DNA of 64,000 nucleotides from RUG100 sp050953425 (GCA_050953425.1 JBMNMQ010000008.1:1-64000); one strand, 5' to 3'. Shown: positions 33,670 through 42,086, counted from the first letter of the stretch. Made by a program: numbers and translations. Notes: generated by a model not told the origin, from the letters alone.

Positions 33670-35070
33670 ATGTCTAAGAATTCTATCAAAGGCTTTTTGG
33701 AGAAATCTGCGATCAAGCAGGCTCTGAAGTACATGGAAAAGGATCCGGACAAGAACCTCCCCAAATTGATCGATTGGGCTGATAAAATCGACCGAACTGG
33801 AGAATTCGCGAAATACCGCAAGTATTTCCGCGGCTGGATCGAAAACAAGGACGGCAACTGGTACAAGTACATGAAGAGCTTGTGGACCGATCTCGATGAC
33901 GAGTGGCGCATGAACTTCTTCGAAAGCTTTATGCTCAATGCCTGCTATACTGGAATTTCCAGACAGCGTGAAAACAGAGAGCGCTACCAGTGCAACATTC
34001 CCTGGGCGATTCTGATGGATCCCACCACCGCCTGCAACCTGCACTGCATCGGCTGCTGGGCTGCGGAATACGGCAACCAGCTGAACATGAGTCTGGAGAC
34101 CCTGGATTCCATCGTTACCCAGGGCAAGGAACTGGGTACATTTATGTATATTTACACCGGCGGTGAACCGCTGGTGCGCAAAAAGGACATCATCAAGCTG
34201 TGCGAGATGCACCCGGACTGCTTCTTCCTGTCCTTTACCAACGCGACCCTGATCGACGAGGAATTCGCCGATGACATGCTGCGCGTCAAGAACTTCATCC
34301 CGGCGATCAGCGTCGAGGGCTTTGAAGAAGCGACCGACGCCCGCCGCGGCGAAGGCACCTACAACAAAGTCGTCAAGGCGATGGAACTGCTGAAAGAGAG
34401 AAAGCTCGGCTACGGCGTTTCCTGCTGCTACACGCGTCAGAACGCGGAAGTCATCGGCAGCGAAGCTTACATCGACAAGCTCATCGACCTCGGCGCCAAG
34501 TTCGCCTGGTTCTTCATCTATATGCCGATCGGCAAGAATGCCGAGCCGTCCCTCGTCTGCACCGCAGAGCAGAGAGACTACATGTATCATCAGCTGCGCA
34601 AGTTCCGCCACACGAAGCCGCTCTTCACGATGGACTTCGCGCATGACGGCGACGCAGTCGGCGGATGCATTGCCGGCGGCAGAAACTACCTGCACATCAA
34701 CGCCAACGGCGATATCGAGCCGTGCGCGTTCATCCACTATTCGGATTCCAACATCCACGACACGACGCTGCTGGAGGCGTATCAGAACCCGCTGTTCATG
34801 CAGTATCATGACAACCAGCCGTTCAACAACAATATGTACCGGCCCTGCCCGGCACTGGACAACCCCGATCGTCTGGTCGAAATGATTCACGCCTGCGGCG
34901 CGCACTCCACCGACCTGGAAAGCCCGGAAACGGCGGAGGAATACACCGACAAGTGCCGTGAAGCGGCCAAAGAGTGGGCTCCGGTTGCCGACCGGATCTG
35001 GAAGGAACACGAAGAAGAAGTGGCCGAACAGAAGAAGGCCGAAGCGGAAGCCGAAAGGGAATCCGCCTGA
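33670..35070 (+). CDS. Radical SAM protein of unknown function, 466 aa
   Basis: Residues about 1-110 are helical and charged. The radical SAM core follows, with Cys122-x3-Cys126-x2-Cys129 (ACNLHCIGCW) binding the 4Fe-4S cluster and YTGGEPLVRKK as the SAM-binding GGE strand. Further Cys in GDAVGGCIAGGRNYLHI, GDIEPCAFIHY and PCPAL suggest an auxiliary cluster of SPASM type. The last 40 residues are a Glu/Lys/Ala helix. The gene is moderately conserved among clostridia as far as I know, without an assigned reaction. It stands alone between copA and a terminator. Its codon choice is less GC-biased than that of its neighbours, which may mean high expression. Confidence 0.85.
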   Translation: MSKNSIKGFLEKSAIKQALKYMEKDPDKNLPKLIDWADKIDRTGEFAKYRKYFRGWIENKDGNWYKYMKSLWTDLDDEWRMNFFESFMLNACYTGISRQRENRERYQCNIPWAILMDPTTACNLHCIGCWAAEYGNQLNMSLETLDSIVTQGKELGTFMYIYTGGEPLVRKKDIIKLCEMHPDCFFLSFTNATLIDEEFADDMLRVKNFIPAISVEGFEEATDARRGEGTYNKVVKAMELLKERKLGYGVSCCYTRQNAEVIGSEAYIDKLIDLGAKFAWFFIYMPIGKNAEPSLVCTAEQRDYMYHQLRKFRHTKPLFTMDFAHDGDAVGGCIAGGRNYLHINANGDIEPCAFIHYSDSNIHDTTLLEAYQNPLFMQYHDNQPFNNNMYRPCPALDNPDRLVEMIHACGAHSTDLESPETAEEYTDKCREAAKEWAPVADRIWKEHEEEVAEQKKAEAEAERESA

Positions 35071-35153
35071 GGCAGGCACACCGCGCTCTGACAGCGCGTT
35101 ACAGCAGCACAGCGCCGCGGTGCCAAGCGGCGCAAAGCAATCACGAAGATTCC

Positions 35154-35189
35154 GGGAGACTGCCGCACGCGGCAGTCTCTTGTCTTGTC
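35154..35189 (+). terminator. Terminator after the radical SAM gene
   Basis: GAGACTGCCG (35156-35165) pairs with CGGCAGTCTC (35170-35179) around a 4-nt loop; TTGTCTTGTC follows. A perfect 10-bp stem. Confidence 0.75.
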
Positions 35190-35213
35190 AAACAGCGCCG
35201 GGAATGGTATAGT
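35185..35213 (+). promoter_or_regulatory. Promoter of the nitroreductase gene
   Basis: TTGTCA at 35185-35190, 17 bp, TATAGT at 35208-35213, overlapping the tail of the preceding terminator. Confidence 0.75.
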
Positions 35214-35242
35214 TGTACTATCTTTTTATCAGGAGGGTCAAC

Positions 35243-35785
35243 ATGGACGTTAAAGAATGCATCAAAGGAAGACGTAGTGTCCGCAAATTCAAGCCGCAGC
35301 CGGTTCCCCACGAGACGATCGATGAAATCGTGGAACTGGCTTCGTATTCGCCGTCGTGGAAGAACTCGCAGGTGCCGCGCTATATGGTCATCGACGACAA
35401 GGCGCTGATCGACCGCATCGGCAGCGAATGCGTACAGGGCTTTACCTATAATACCAATACGCTGCGGCAGGCGCACACGATCGTGCTGCTGAACGCGGTG
35501 ACGAAGCGCTCCGGCTACGAGAAGGACGGCTCCTACACCACCAGCAAGGAAAACGGCTGGGGCATGTTCGACGCCGGCATCGCCGCCCAGACCTTCTGCC
35601 TCGCCGCCTATGAGAAGGGCCTCGGCACGGTGATCATGGGCATCTTCGATGAGGACAAGATCAACGAGGTGGTCGAGATCCCCGACGGCCAGCGCTTTGT
35701 CGCGGTCATCGCCATCGGCTATCCGGATGAACAGCCGAAGATGCCGCGCCGCAAGCCGGTTTCCGAACTGGTCACCTACCTCTGA
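35243..35785 (+). CDS. Nitroreductase-family flavoprotein, 180 aa
   Basis: The FMN-binding start MDVKECIKGRRSVRKFKPQP and the late GLGTVIMGIFDEDKINEVV and AIGYPDEQPKMPRRKP match the compact nitroreductase family. The likely electron donor is NAD(P)H; natural substrates are often quinones, flavins or nitro compounds and cannot be told here. ATG 35243 follows CAGGAGGGTCAAC. It has its own promoter and is closed by a good terminator. Confidence 0.9.
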   Translation: MDVKECIKGRRSVRKFKPQPVPHETIDEIVELASYSPSWKNSQVPRYMVIDDKALIDRIGSECVQGFTYNTNTLRQAHTIVLLNAVTKRSGYEKDGSYTTSKENGWGMFDAGIAAQTFCLAAYEKGLGTVIMGIFDEDKINEVVEIPDGQRFVAVIAIGYPDEQPKMPRRKPVSELVTYL

Positions 35786-35804
35786 GGAAGACAACGACAG
35801 CTGA

Positions 35805-35832
35805 GGACCGGAATCGTCTTCCGGTCCTTTTT
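35805..35832 (+). terminator. Terminator after the nitroreductase gene
   Basis: GGACCGGAA (35805-35813) pairs with TTCCGGTCC (35819-35827), then TTTTT. Confidence 0.85.
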
Positions 35833-35843
35833 CAGGAGGAAAA

Positions 35844-35936
35844 ATGAACAAAAAAATCCAATTTGCCGTGGCATTGATCCTCGCGCTGATCGTAACCGTG
35901 GTCGGGGCGATGCTGATGTCCAATCTGCTGTCCTGA
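35844..35936 (+). CDS. Single-pass membrane peptide, 30 aa
   Basis: ATG 35844 has CAGGAGGAAAA at ideal spacing. The peptide starts MNKKIQFAVALILALIVTVV, is one hydrophobic helix with a basic start, and stops at TGA 35934-35936, 4 bp before the polA ribosome site. It resembles the small membrane peptides often missed by gene callers. No family is recognised. Position just after a terminator suggests readthrough or an unseen promoter. Confidence 0.6.
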   Translation: MNKKIQFAVALILALIVTVVGAMLMSNLLS

Positions 35937-35952
35937 AGGCGGGAGGACAGTG

Positions 35953-38628
35953 ATGGAGCAGGTCAATGAGAAGCGCATTCTCATCATCGACGGCAACAGT
36001 CTGATCAACCGTGCCTACTACGCGATGCAGAAGCCGATGATTACCCGCGACGGGCTCTATACCCAGGGCATCTACGGCTTTCTCAATATGCTGGAAAAAC
36101 TCCGGCGGGACGTTCCCTCCGGCTATCTTGTCGTGGCCTTTGATCTCAAGGCACCGACGTTCCGCCACAAGGAGTACGACGAGTACAAGGCGGGGCGCCG
36201 CAGGATGCCGCCGGAGCTGGCGATGGAGATCCCGGTGCTCAAGGAGGTGCTGGCGGCGATGCGCGTGAAGATGCTCGCGCGCGAAGGCTTTGAAGCCGAC
36301 GACGTCATCGGCACCGTTGCCCGCCGCGGCGAAGAAGAGGGGCTGACGCCGCTGATCGTCACCGGCGACAAGGACGAGCTGCAGCTGGCTTCGAAGCAGA
36401 CGACCGTAATGATCACCCGACGCGGCATTTCGCAGTTTCAGCTCTACGATTACGACGCGATGGTCGAGGAGTACGGCTTTACGCCGCAGCAGTTCATCGA
36501 CTACAAGGGGCTGATGGGCGACCCGTCGGACAACCTGCCGGGGCTGCCCGGCGTCGGCGACAAGACCGCGCGCCGCCTGGTGAAGACCTACGGCAGCGTC
36601 GAGGAGGTACTGGCGCACAGCGACGAACTGAAGGGAAAGCTGCGCCGCAGCGTTGAGGAAAACGGTCAGCAGGCGCTGATGAGCAAGCGGCTGGCGACGA
36701 TCAGCACGCAGGTGCCGCTGGAACTCGACTTTGCCGAGTGCCGCTGGGGCGGCCCCGACCACGACCGCCTTGTCGAACTCTACAAAAAGCTGGAATTCAA
36801 CAGCTTTCTCAAGCGCATGGGCAAGGATCTCGACAGCGAGGAAAAGGAAGCGGCCAACCACTACCACGAGCTGGAGATCGAGCCGGTGATGCTGCACGGC
36901 ACCGATCTGGCGCGTCTCGAGGAGGCGCTGCAGCCCGGCGCGCTGGTCGTGCTCAAGGTCTTCGGCAATCAGGATCACCGCGACCGACCGATCCTTCACG
37001 GCGCCGGCCTGCTGGTCGACAGCGATTACTATTATATCGATCTGACGCCGGAGGGCAGCGGCCGCGAACTGGCCCGGATTCTCGCCGCCGGGGAACTGCA
37101 TTTCATGGGGCACGACCTGAAGAACGATTACTACATGCTGATGTACGAGGGCATGACGTCTTTTGTGACCGCCTTTGATACGGCGATCGCGCAGTATGTG
37201 CTCGATTCCGGCCGCAGCAATTACGATCTCACCACGCTGGCCCAGGAATACTTTCACCGCAATATCGAAAACGAAAAGGAATTCATGGAGCAGCACGCGC
37301 AGGCCGATCTCTTCCGCGACGATGCCGCCGACTTCGCCGCCTACGGCCTCAAATGGTGCGGCCTCGTCGCGCAGCTGATGCTGGTGCAGCAGGAAGCCGT
37401 CGCCGCCGCCCGGCTCAGCGAGGTGCTCGAAACCGCCGAACTGCCGCTGGTGCAGGTGATGGCGGAGATGGAGTATGCCGGCTTCCGCCTCGACCGCCGC
37501 GCTCTGGAGCAGACCGGCGCCGGTCTGCGCACCCGCGTCGCCGAGCTGACCGAGGAAATTTATCGGCGCGCCGGCGAGGAATTCAACATCAAATCGCCGC
37601 AGCAGCTGGGGCACATTCTCTTCGAAAAGATGGGGCTGCCGGCCGGCAAGAAGACGAAGAAAGGCTATTCGACGAGTGCCGCCGTGCTCGAGAAGATCCG
37701 CGACCGCGACCCGATCGTGCCGCTGATCCTCGAGTACCGCCAGCTGACCAAGCTCGAAGGCACCTATATCGACGGACTGCTGCCGCTGGTGCACACCGAC
37801 GGGCGCATCCATGCCCGCTTCCACCAGACGGTGACGGCCACCGGCCGCATTAGCAGCAGCGACCCCAATCTGCAGAACATCCCGGTGCGGCAGGAGCTCG
37901 GCCGGCAGATCCGCCGCGCGTTCATTCCCGCCTCGGAGGAGTACACTCTGCTGAGCGCCGACTACTCGCAGATCGAGCTGCGCATTCTCGCCCACGTCAG
38001 CGGCGACCAGGCGCTGATCGACAGCTTCAACAACGGCGAGGACATTCACCGGGCGACGGCCGCGCGGGTGCTCGGCATCCCCGAGGAGGAGATCACCGCG
38101 GAGCAGCGCAGCCGCGCCAAAGCCGTCAACTTCGGCGTCATCTACGGCATGAGCGCCTTCGGCCTCAGCAGCAATCTGTCGATCACCCGAAAGGAAGCCG
38201 AAGCCTACATCGAAAGTTATTTTGACAAGCACCCGGCCGTGCGGGCGTACATGGACCGGCAGGTGGAATACTGCCGCGAAAACGGCTACGTCAAGACCCT
38301 GCTCGGACGCCGGCGCTACATCAGCGAAATCGGCGCCCGCAGCTTCCGCGTCCGCAGCGTCGGCGAACGGCTGGCGATGAACAGCCCGATCCAGGGCAGC
38401 GCCGCCGATATCATCAAGCTGGCGATGATTCGCGTCGACCGGGCACTGCGCGGCACGCGTTCGCGCTTGCTGCTGCAGGTGCACGATGAACTGATCATCG
38501 AAACCTTCCGCGCCGAGCGCGAAGAGGTGGAGCGCATGCTCGTGGAAGCGATGGAGGGCGCCATGAAACTGAAAGTCCCGCTCCTCGTCGACGTGCACAG
38601 CGGCGACAGCTGGTACGACCTGAAATAA
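35953..38628 (+). CDS. polA: DNA polymerase I
   Basis: An 891-residue family-A repair polymerase. The N-terminal 5'-3' flap nuclease starts IIDGNSLINRAYYAM and contains GDPSDNLPGLPGVGDKTA. The middle domain lacks the DxE pair of proofreading enzymes (SDYYYIDLTPEG instead), so 3'-5' exonuclease activity is probably absent, as in many Firmicutes. The polymerase domain has DYSQIELRILAH (A), RSRAKAVNFGVIYG (B) and QVHDELIIE (C). ATG 35953 is preferred to the preceding GTG because of its spacing to GGGAGG. coaE follows 10 bp later. Confidence 0.95.
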   Translation: MEQVNEKRILIIDGNSLINRAYYAMQKPMITRDGLYTQGIYGFLNMLEKLRRDVPSGYLVVAFDLKAPTFRHKEYDEYKAGRRRMPPELAMEIPVLKEVLAAMRVKMLAREGFEADDVIGTVARRGEEEGLTPLIVTGDKDELQLASKQTTVMITRRGISQFQLYDYDAMVEEYGFTPQQFIDYKGLMGDPSDNLPGLPGVGDKTARRLVKTYGSVEEVLAHSDELKGKLRRSVEENGQQALMSKRLATISTQVPLELDFAECRWGGPDHDRLVELYKKLEFNSFLKRMGKDLDSEEKEAANHYHELEIEPVMLHGTDLARLEEALQPGALVVLKVFGNQDHRDRPILHGAGLLVDSDYYYIDLTPEGSGRELARILAAGELHFMGHDLKNDYYMLMYEGMTSFVTAFDTAIAQYVLDSGRSNYDLTTLAQEYFHRNIENEKEFMEQHAQADLFRDDAADFAAYGLKWCGLVAQLMLVQQEAVAAARLSEVLETAELPLVQVMAEMEYAGFRLDRRALEQTGAGLRTRVAELTEEIYRRAGEEFNIKSPQQLGHILFEKMGLPAGKKTKKGYSTSAAVLEKIRDRDPIVPLILEYRQLTKLEGTYIDGLLPLVHTDGRIHARFHQTVTATGRISSSDPNLQNIPVRQELGRQIRRAFIPASEEYTLLSADYSQIELRILAHVSGDQALIDSFNNGEDIHRATAARVLGIPEEEITAEQRSRAKAVNFGVIYGMSAFGLSSNLSITRKEAEAYIESYFDKHPAVRAYMDRQVEYCRENGYVKTLLGRRRYISEIGARSFRVRSVGERLAMNSPIQGSAADIIKLAMIRVDRALRGTRSRLLLQVHDELIIETFRAEREEVERMLVEAMEGAMKLKVPLLVDVHSGDSWYDLK

Positions 38629-38638
38629 AGGAGGGCAA

Positions 38639-39259
38639 ATGAAAATCGGCATTACCGGCGGCATCGGCAGCGGCAAATCGACGGTGACCGCCTGCCTGCG
38701 GGAACTCGGCTACACCGTGATCGATGCCGACGAAATTTCCCATGAGATCACCCGGCCCGGTTCGCCGGTGCTGACGCGCCTGCGCACCGCCTTCGGCGAC
38801 GGCATCTTTGCCGCCGGCGGCGCCCTCGACCGCGCCGCGCTGGCTTCTCTGGTCTTTGACGACGCGGCGAAAAGAAAAACCCTCGATGAGATTACACACG
38901 GGGAAATCTATGATATAATTGTCGGCAGGCTGAACCGCAGTGACGGTCTGCTGCGCTTTGTCGATGCGCCGCTGCTCTTTGAAACGGGGCTCGACCGCGA
39001 GACGGATGCCGTCTGGGTCGTCACCGCCGCTGCCGACGAGCGCGTGCGCCGGGTCGCGCAGCGTGATCATGTCGGCGCCGCGCAGGTACGGGCGCGCATC
39101 GCCGCGCAGCTCGATGACCGCAGCCGCTGCGCCGCTGCCGACGAAGTCATTGTCAACCAAGGCACCAAGGAGGAACTCCGCGCCCGCGTCGCGGAACTGG
39201 TAGAAAAGTATGCCGAAAAAGCCCTGGCAGAAAAAAACAAAGCAAACGGAAAAACCTGA
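38639..39259 (+). CDS. coaE: Dephospho-CoA kinase
   Basis: Catalyses the last step of coenzyme A synthesis. The P-loop GITGGIGSGKST is at the start, followed by VIDADEISHEIT and VDAPLLFETGLD, both typical of CoaE. Length 206 aa is normal. ATG 38639 follows AAGGAGGGCAA directly after polA, giving the common polA-coaE pair. Its 3' end overlaps the next gene by 50 bp. Confidence 0.95.
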   Translation: MKIGITGGIGSGKSTVTACLRELGYTVIDADEISHEITRPGSPVLTRLRTAFGDGIFAAGGALDRAALASLVFDDAAKRKTLDEITHGEIYDIIVGRLNRSDGLLRFVDAPLLFETGLDRETDAVWVVTAAADERVRRVAQRDHVGAAQVRARIAAQLDDRSRCAAADEVIVNQGTKEELRARVAELVEKYAEKALAEKNKANGKT

Positions 39260-41333
39260 TACGGCGCGCAGTTCCGCCCCCGGTGAGGCGCGGAAAGCTG
39301 CCCGCGGGGACGAGCCGGACACCGGCCGCGGCGACGCCTGGAACACCGGCCGCGAGGACGAGGACAGGACTGTCCGGGAACCGCAGCCGCCGCTGTTCGA
39401 GCGCCTTCGCACCTGGGCAAAGGAGTTTCGCTGGAACAGGCGGAATGTGGCTGCCACCGCGGCGATCGTCGCCGCCGTCATTGCCGTCTCGGTGCTGGCC
39501 GCGCAGTATCTCGGCCGCGATCCGAACGGCTATGTGACCCGCAACGGCATCACCTACAAGACCGAAAAAACCGCGGTGCTGCCGATGAGCAGCGTCAAGA
39601 CCTTCAATCCCATCCTCTCCACCGATCAGGACGTCTACTATATGTCGCAGCTGATCTACGACGGGCTCTACACGCTCGACGAAAACCGGGTGCCGCAGGA
39701 GAATCTGGTCAGGAGCTGCCATATCGACCGCAGCGGCCGCAAAGTGACGCTGCGGCTGATCTCGACGAAGTTTCACGACGGCGAACAGCTCAATGCCGAC
39801 GACGTCAAGTACACCATCGATGCTCTCAAGGAGTCCGGCAGGAGCGAATATCAGCAGCAAGTGGAAAACATCGATTACGTTGCGGCCAGCGGCAGCAAAG
39901 TGACGATCTACTATCGCTACGGCAGCCGCATTTCGCTGTCCGATCTCACCTTTCCGATCCTCCCGGCGGGACAGTACAACGGCGTCTACGACGTCATTTC
40001 GCGCACTTCGTTCAAGCCGGTGGGCACCGGCCGCTATAAAGTCAGCCGCATGAATACTTCCACCGGTCTCACGCTGAAGCCGAATGAGAACTATCACGGC
40101 GACAAGGCGGAAAACACCATCCGGTTCAACATTATGAGCAAGTCCGCCGAGCTCTTTCGCATGACCGAAGCCAGCAACCTGTCGATGACGTTTACCCGTT
40201 CCCATACCCGGGAAGAGAAGATCAGCCAGAAGGACACGAAGATCGTCGATTTTCCGGCCAACGAAGTGGAATATCTGGGCTTTAACTTCCTCGACGAAAA
40301 CCTGTCCGACAGCTCGCTGCGCCGCGCGATTGCCTTCGGCATCGACAACAGCACGCTGATTCAGGAGTGCTGGTACAACTGCGGTCAGCTCAACGACAAT
40401 CTCTTTTACCCCGATTATCTGGGAGTCGACAGCAGCGGCGACAGCTGCCGCTACAGCACGGCAAAAGCCGAGCGCTGGCTGGGCAAAGCCGGCTGGCGCG
40501 ACAGCGACGACGACGGCTGGGTGGAAAACAAGGACGGCAGCGAACTGTCGCTGACGATGGTCACGACCGGCAGCACCGAACGGCAGGCGATGGCAGAGCT
40601 GATCACCGAAAACATGGAGAACATCGGTATCCATCTCACCACCTCGACCGTTTCCGATTCGGCACTCGAATCCACGCTCAAGGCCGGCAATTTTGATCTT
40701 TTCCTGGCCGGCTACCGCTACAGCGACCCGCTGGATCTGTCCGAGATCCTCAAGGGCACCGAGTACACGGTGACCTATCAGTACCAGGATGACAGCAGTG
40801 CGGACAGCGGCAGCGCAGGCAGCTCCGGCAGCGGCAGCGATGAGAGCGGCGGCACCTACAGCGGCACGGATGAGAACGGCACCTACGGCGGTACGGATGA
40901 AAACGGCACCTACAGCGGTACGGATGAAAACGGCACCTACAGCGGCAGCGATGGGAACGGCAGCGATACAGACAGCGGCAGCGACGAGTCAAAGCTGGTG
41001 CAAAAGAAGAGCTACAGCACGCAGATCACCGGCAGCAATTACACGCGCTACTACAGCAAAACGGTCAACGACTGCCTGACGCAGATGGAGAGCGGCCTCG
41101 ACAATGAAGAGATGAAGACGCAGTTCACCAAACTGAAAAAGCAGCTGAACCGGGATCTGCCGTACTACTGCCTGCTGTACAAGACCTGGGGCGTGGTACG
41201 GGCACCGGCCCTGCAGGGTACGGTCCGGCCGACGTACTGGAATATCTACAACGGCTGCGAGACATGGAGCTCCCGCTACGAAGTGAGCAGCGAGAACACC
41301 GAAAACAGCGGCACGGACGGCAGCAGCCGCTGA
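39210..41333 (+). CDS. Membrane-anchored peptide/solute-binding protein (SBP family 5), 707 aa
   Basis: Residues 1-75 are hydrophilic and charged (cytoplasmic side), 80-98 a membrane helix, then an extracellular family 5 binding domain: KTFNPILSTDQDVYYMSQLI, DGLYTLDENRVPQENL, KFHDGEQLNADDVKYT and RAIAFGIDNSTL. Such proteins deliver peptides or nickel to an ABC permease, but no permease gene is near. Residues about 530-590 are a low-complexity Gly/Ser/Asp stretch with four copies of a 9-residue NGTYSGTDE-like repeat inserted between two halves of the binding domain. There is no lipobox; the anchor is an N-terminal helix. The start inside coaE has only a weak ribosome site, so the N-terminus is uncertain. 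Confidence 0.8.
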   Translation: MPKKPWQKKTKQTEKPDTARSSAPGEARKAARGDEPDTGRGDAWNTGREDEDRTVREPQPPLFERLRTWAKEFRWNRRNVAATAAIVAAVIAVSVLAAQYLGRDPNGYVTRNGITYKTEKTAVLPMSSVKTFNPILSTDQDVYYMSQLIYDGLYTLDENRVPQENLVRSCHIDRSGRKVTLRLISTKFHDGEQLNADDVKYTIDALKESGRSEYQQQVENIDYVAASGSKVTIYYRYGSRISLSDLTFPILPAGQYNGVYDVISRTSFKPVGTGRYKVSRMNTSTGLTLKPNENYHGDKAENTIRFNIMSKSAELFRMTEASNLSMTFTRSHTREEKISQKDTKIVDFPANEVEYLGFNFLDENLSDSSLRRAIAFGIDNSTLIQECWYNCGQLNDNLFYPDYLGVDSSGDSCRYSTAKAERWLGKAGWRDSDDDGWVENKDGSELSLTMVTTGSTERQAMAELITENMENIGIHLTTSTVSDSALESTLKAGNFDLFLAGYRYSDPLDLSEILKGTEYTVTYQYQDDSSADSGSAGSSGSGSDESGGTYSGTDENGTYGGTDENGTYSGTDENGTYSGSDGNGSDTDSGSDESKLVQKKSYSTQITGSNYTRYYSKTVNDCLTQMESGLDNEEMKTQFTKLKKQLNRDLPYYCLLYKTWGVVRAPALQGTVRPTYWNIYNGCETWSSRYEVSSENTENSGTDGSSR
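40851..40958 (+). repeat. In-frame 27-bp minisatellite, four copies
   Basis: Units at 40851, 40878, 40905 and 40932, each encoding a variant of GTYSGTDEN. The length is a multiple of three, so copy-number change would alter linker length without breaking the frame. Confidence 0.9.
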
Positions 41334-41421
41334 CCGGCGAACGCGGCGGCACGGACGGCAGCAGCCGCTGACCGGCGAACGCAGCGGCACGGACGGCAGC
41401 AGCCTCTGACCGGCGAACGCG
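41308..41421 (+). repeat. Three 38-bp tandem repeats spanning the stop codon of the solute-binding protein gene
   Basis: Units start at 41308, 41346 and 41384. Each contains CGGCAGCAGCCGCTGACC (CCTCTGACC in the third) and so repeats the TGA found at 41331-41333. Confidence 0.92.
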
Positions 41422-41447
41422 GCAGAACGCAGAGAAAGGAGCGGTTA

Positions 41448-41540
41448 ATGACCCTGGTTTATTTAATGGTTTTTGTCATCGGCGTGATCGGTTTCGGCCT
41501 GGTTATGGCCAACCGCGATAAGTTCAATAAACGAAAATAA
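41448..41540 (+). CDS. Single-pass membrane peptide, 30 aa
   Basis: ATG 41448 is preceded by GAAAGGAGCGGTT. The product begins MTLVYLMVFVIGVIGFGLVM and ends in a basic tail NRDKFNKRK, so one helix with a cytoplasmic positive end. It lies between the 38-bp repeat array and the tRNA promoter. No family recognised; its size matches the other 30-aa peptide at 35844 but the sequences are unrelated. Confidence 0.6.
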   Translation: MTLVYLMVFVIGVIGFGLVMANRDKFNKRK

Positions 41541-41543
41541 TTG

Positions 41544-41572
41544 TTGACATCCGCGCCGACACTCATTATTAT
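41544..41572 (+). promoter_or_regulatory. Promoter of tRNA-Leu(GAG)
   Basis: TTGACA at 41544-41549, 17 bp, TATTAT at 41567-41572, 19 bp before the tRNA. Confidence 0.85.
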
Positions 41573-41591
41573 GGAAAAGGACACTTTTTCT

Positions 41592-41676
41592 GCGCCCGTG
41601 GCGGAACAGGCAGACGCGCACGTTTGAGGGGCGTGTGGGTAACACCGTGCTGGTTCAAATCCAGTCGGGCGCACCA
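41592..41676 (+). tRNA. tRNA-Leu (anticodon GAG)
   Basis: The acceptor GCGCCCG (41592-41598) pairs with CGGGCGC (41666-41672), followed by A and an encoded CCA. The anticodon loop TTGAGGG gives GAG. A long variable arm and GGTTCAAATCC T-arm make a class II leucine tRNA of 85 nt. Confidence 0.97.
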
Positions 41677-41687
41677 CCGAACGATCG

Positions 41688-41728
41688 GGAGACCGGCCGC
41701 AAAGCAGCGGCGGGTCTCCGTTTTTTTC
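41688..41728 (+). terminator. Terminator after tRNA-Leu(GAG)
   Basis: GGAGACC (41688-41694) pairs with GGTCTCC (41713-41719) over a GC-rich loop, then seven T residues. Confidence 0.85.
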
Positions 41729-41907
41729 GGTGCGGCGCCGCCGTGCTTGAAGGACTGTGCTCTGCTGCGCCCGTCTCTCCGGCGGCCGTCGTTTCTGTCC
41801 GCAGAGCCTTGCGGAACCGGTTTTGGCAGACGTTCCGACGCTTTCTGCCGGCCCTGCGCCGCTGCCGCAGCGGGCCGCCGGGCGGGCAGTTTTTATCGCC
41901 TGAGTGG

Positions 41908-41937
41908 TTGACGCTGGCGGTTCCGCAATGCTATAAT
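41908..41937 (+). promoter_or_regulatory. Promoter of tRNA-Leu(CAA)
   Basis: TTGACG at 41908-41913, 18 bp, TATAAT at 41932-41937. The 170 bases between the previous terminator and this promoter show no gene. Confidence 0.75.
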
Positions 41938-41967
41938 GACTCTTGCTATAACCAGCGTTTTTATTCT

Positions 41968-42054
41968 GCCGGCGTGATGGAATTGGCAGACGTGCGGGAT
42001 TCAAAATCCCGTGGTGGCAACACCGTATGGGTTCGACCCCCATCGCCGGCACCA
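41968..42054 (+). tRNA. tRNA-Leu (anticodon CAA)
   Basis: The acceptor GCCGGCG (41968-41974) pairs with CGCCGGC (42044-42050), with A and encoded CCA. The anticodon stem CGGGA/TCCCG encloses TTCAAAA, anticodon CAA. Length 87 nt with a long variable arm. yajC follows 32 bp later, so tRNA and yajC may share a transcript. Confidence 0.97.
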
Positions 42055-42086
42055 GATCCGATACCATCGTCCAAAGGAGGAAAAGA

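Noticed and set aside
35776..38676. A 966-codon minus-strand open frame opposite polA
   Set aside because: Antisense shadow of a well-defined gene; composition is Ala/Val/His/Arg-rich without motifs or ribosome site.
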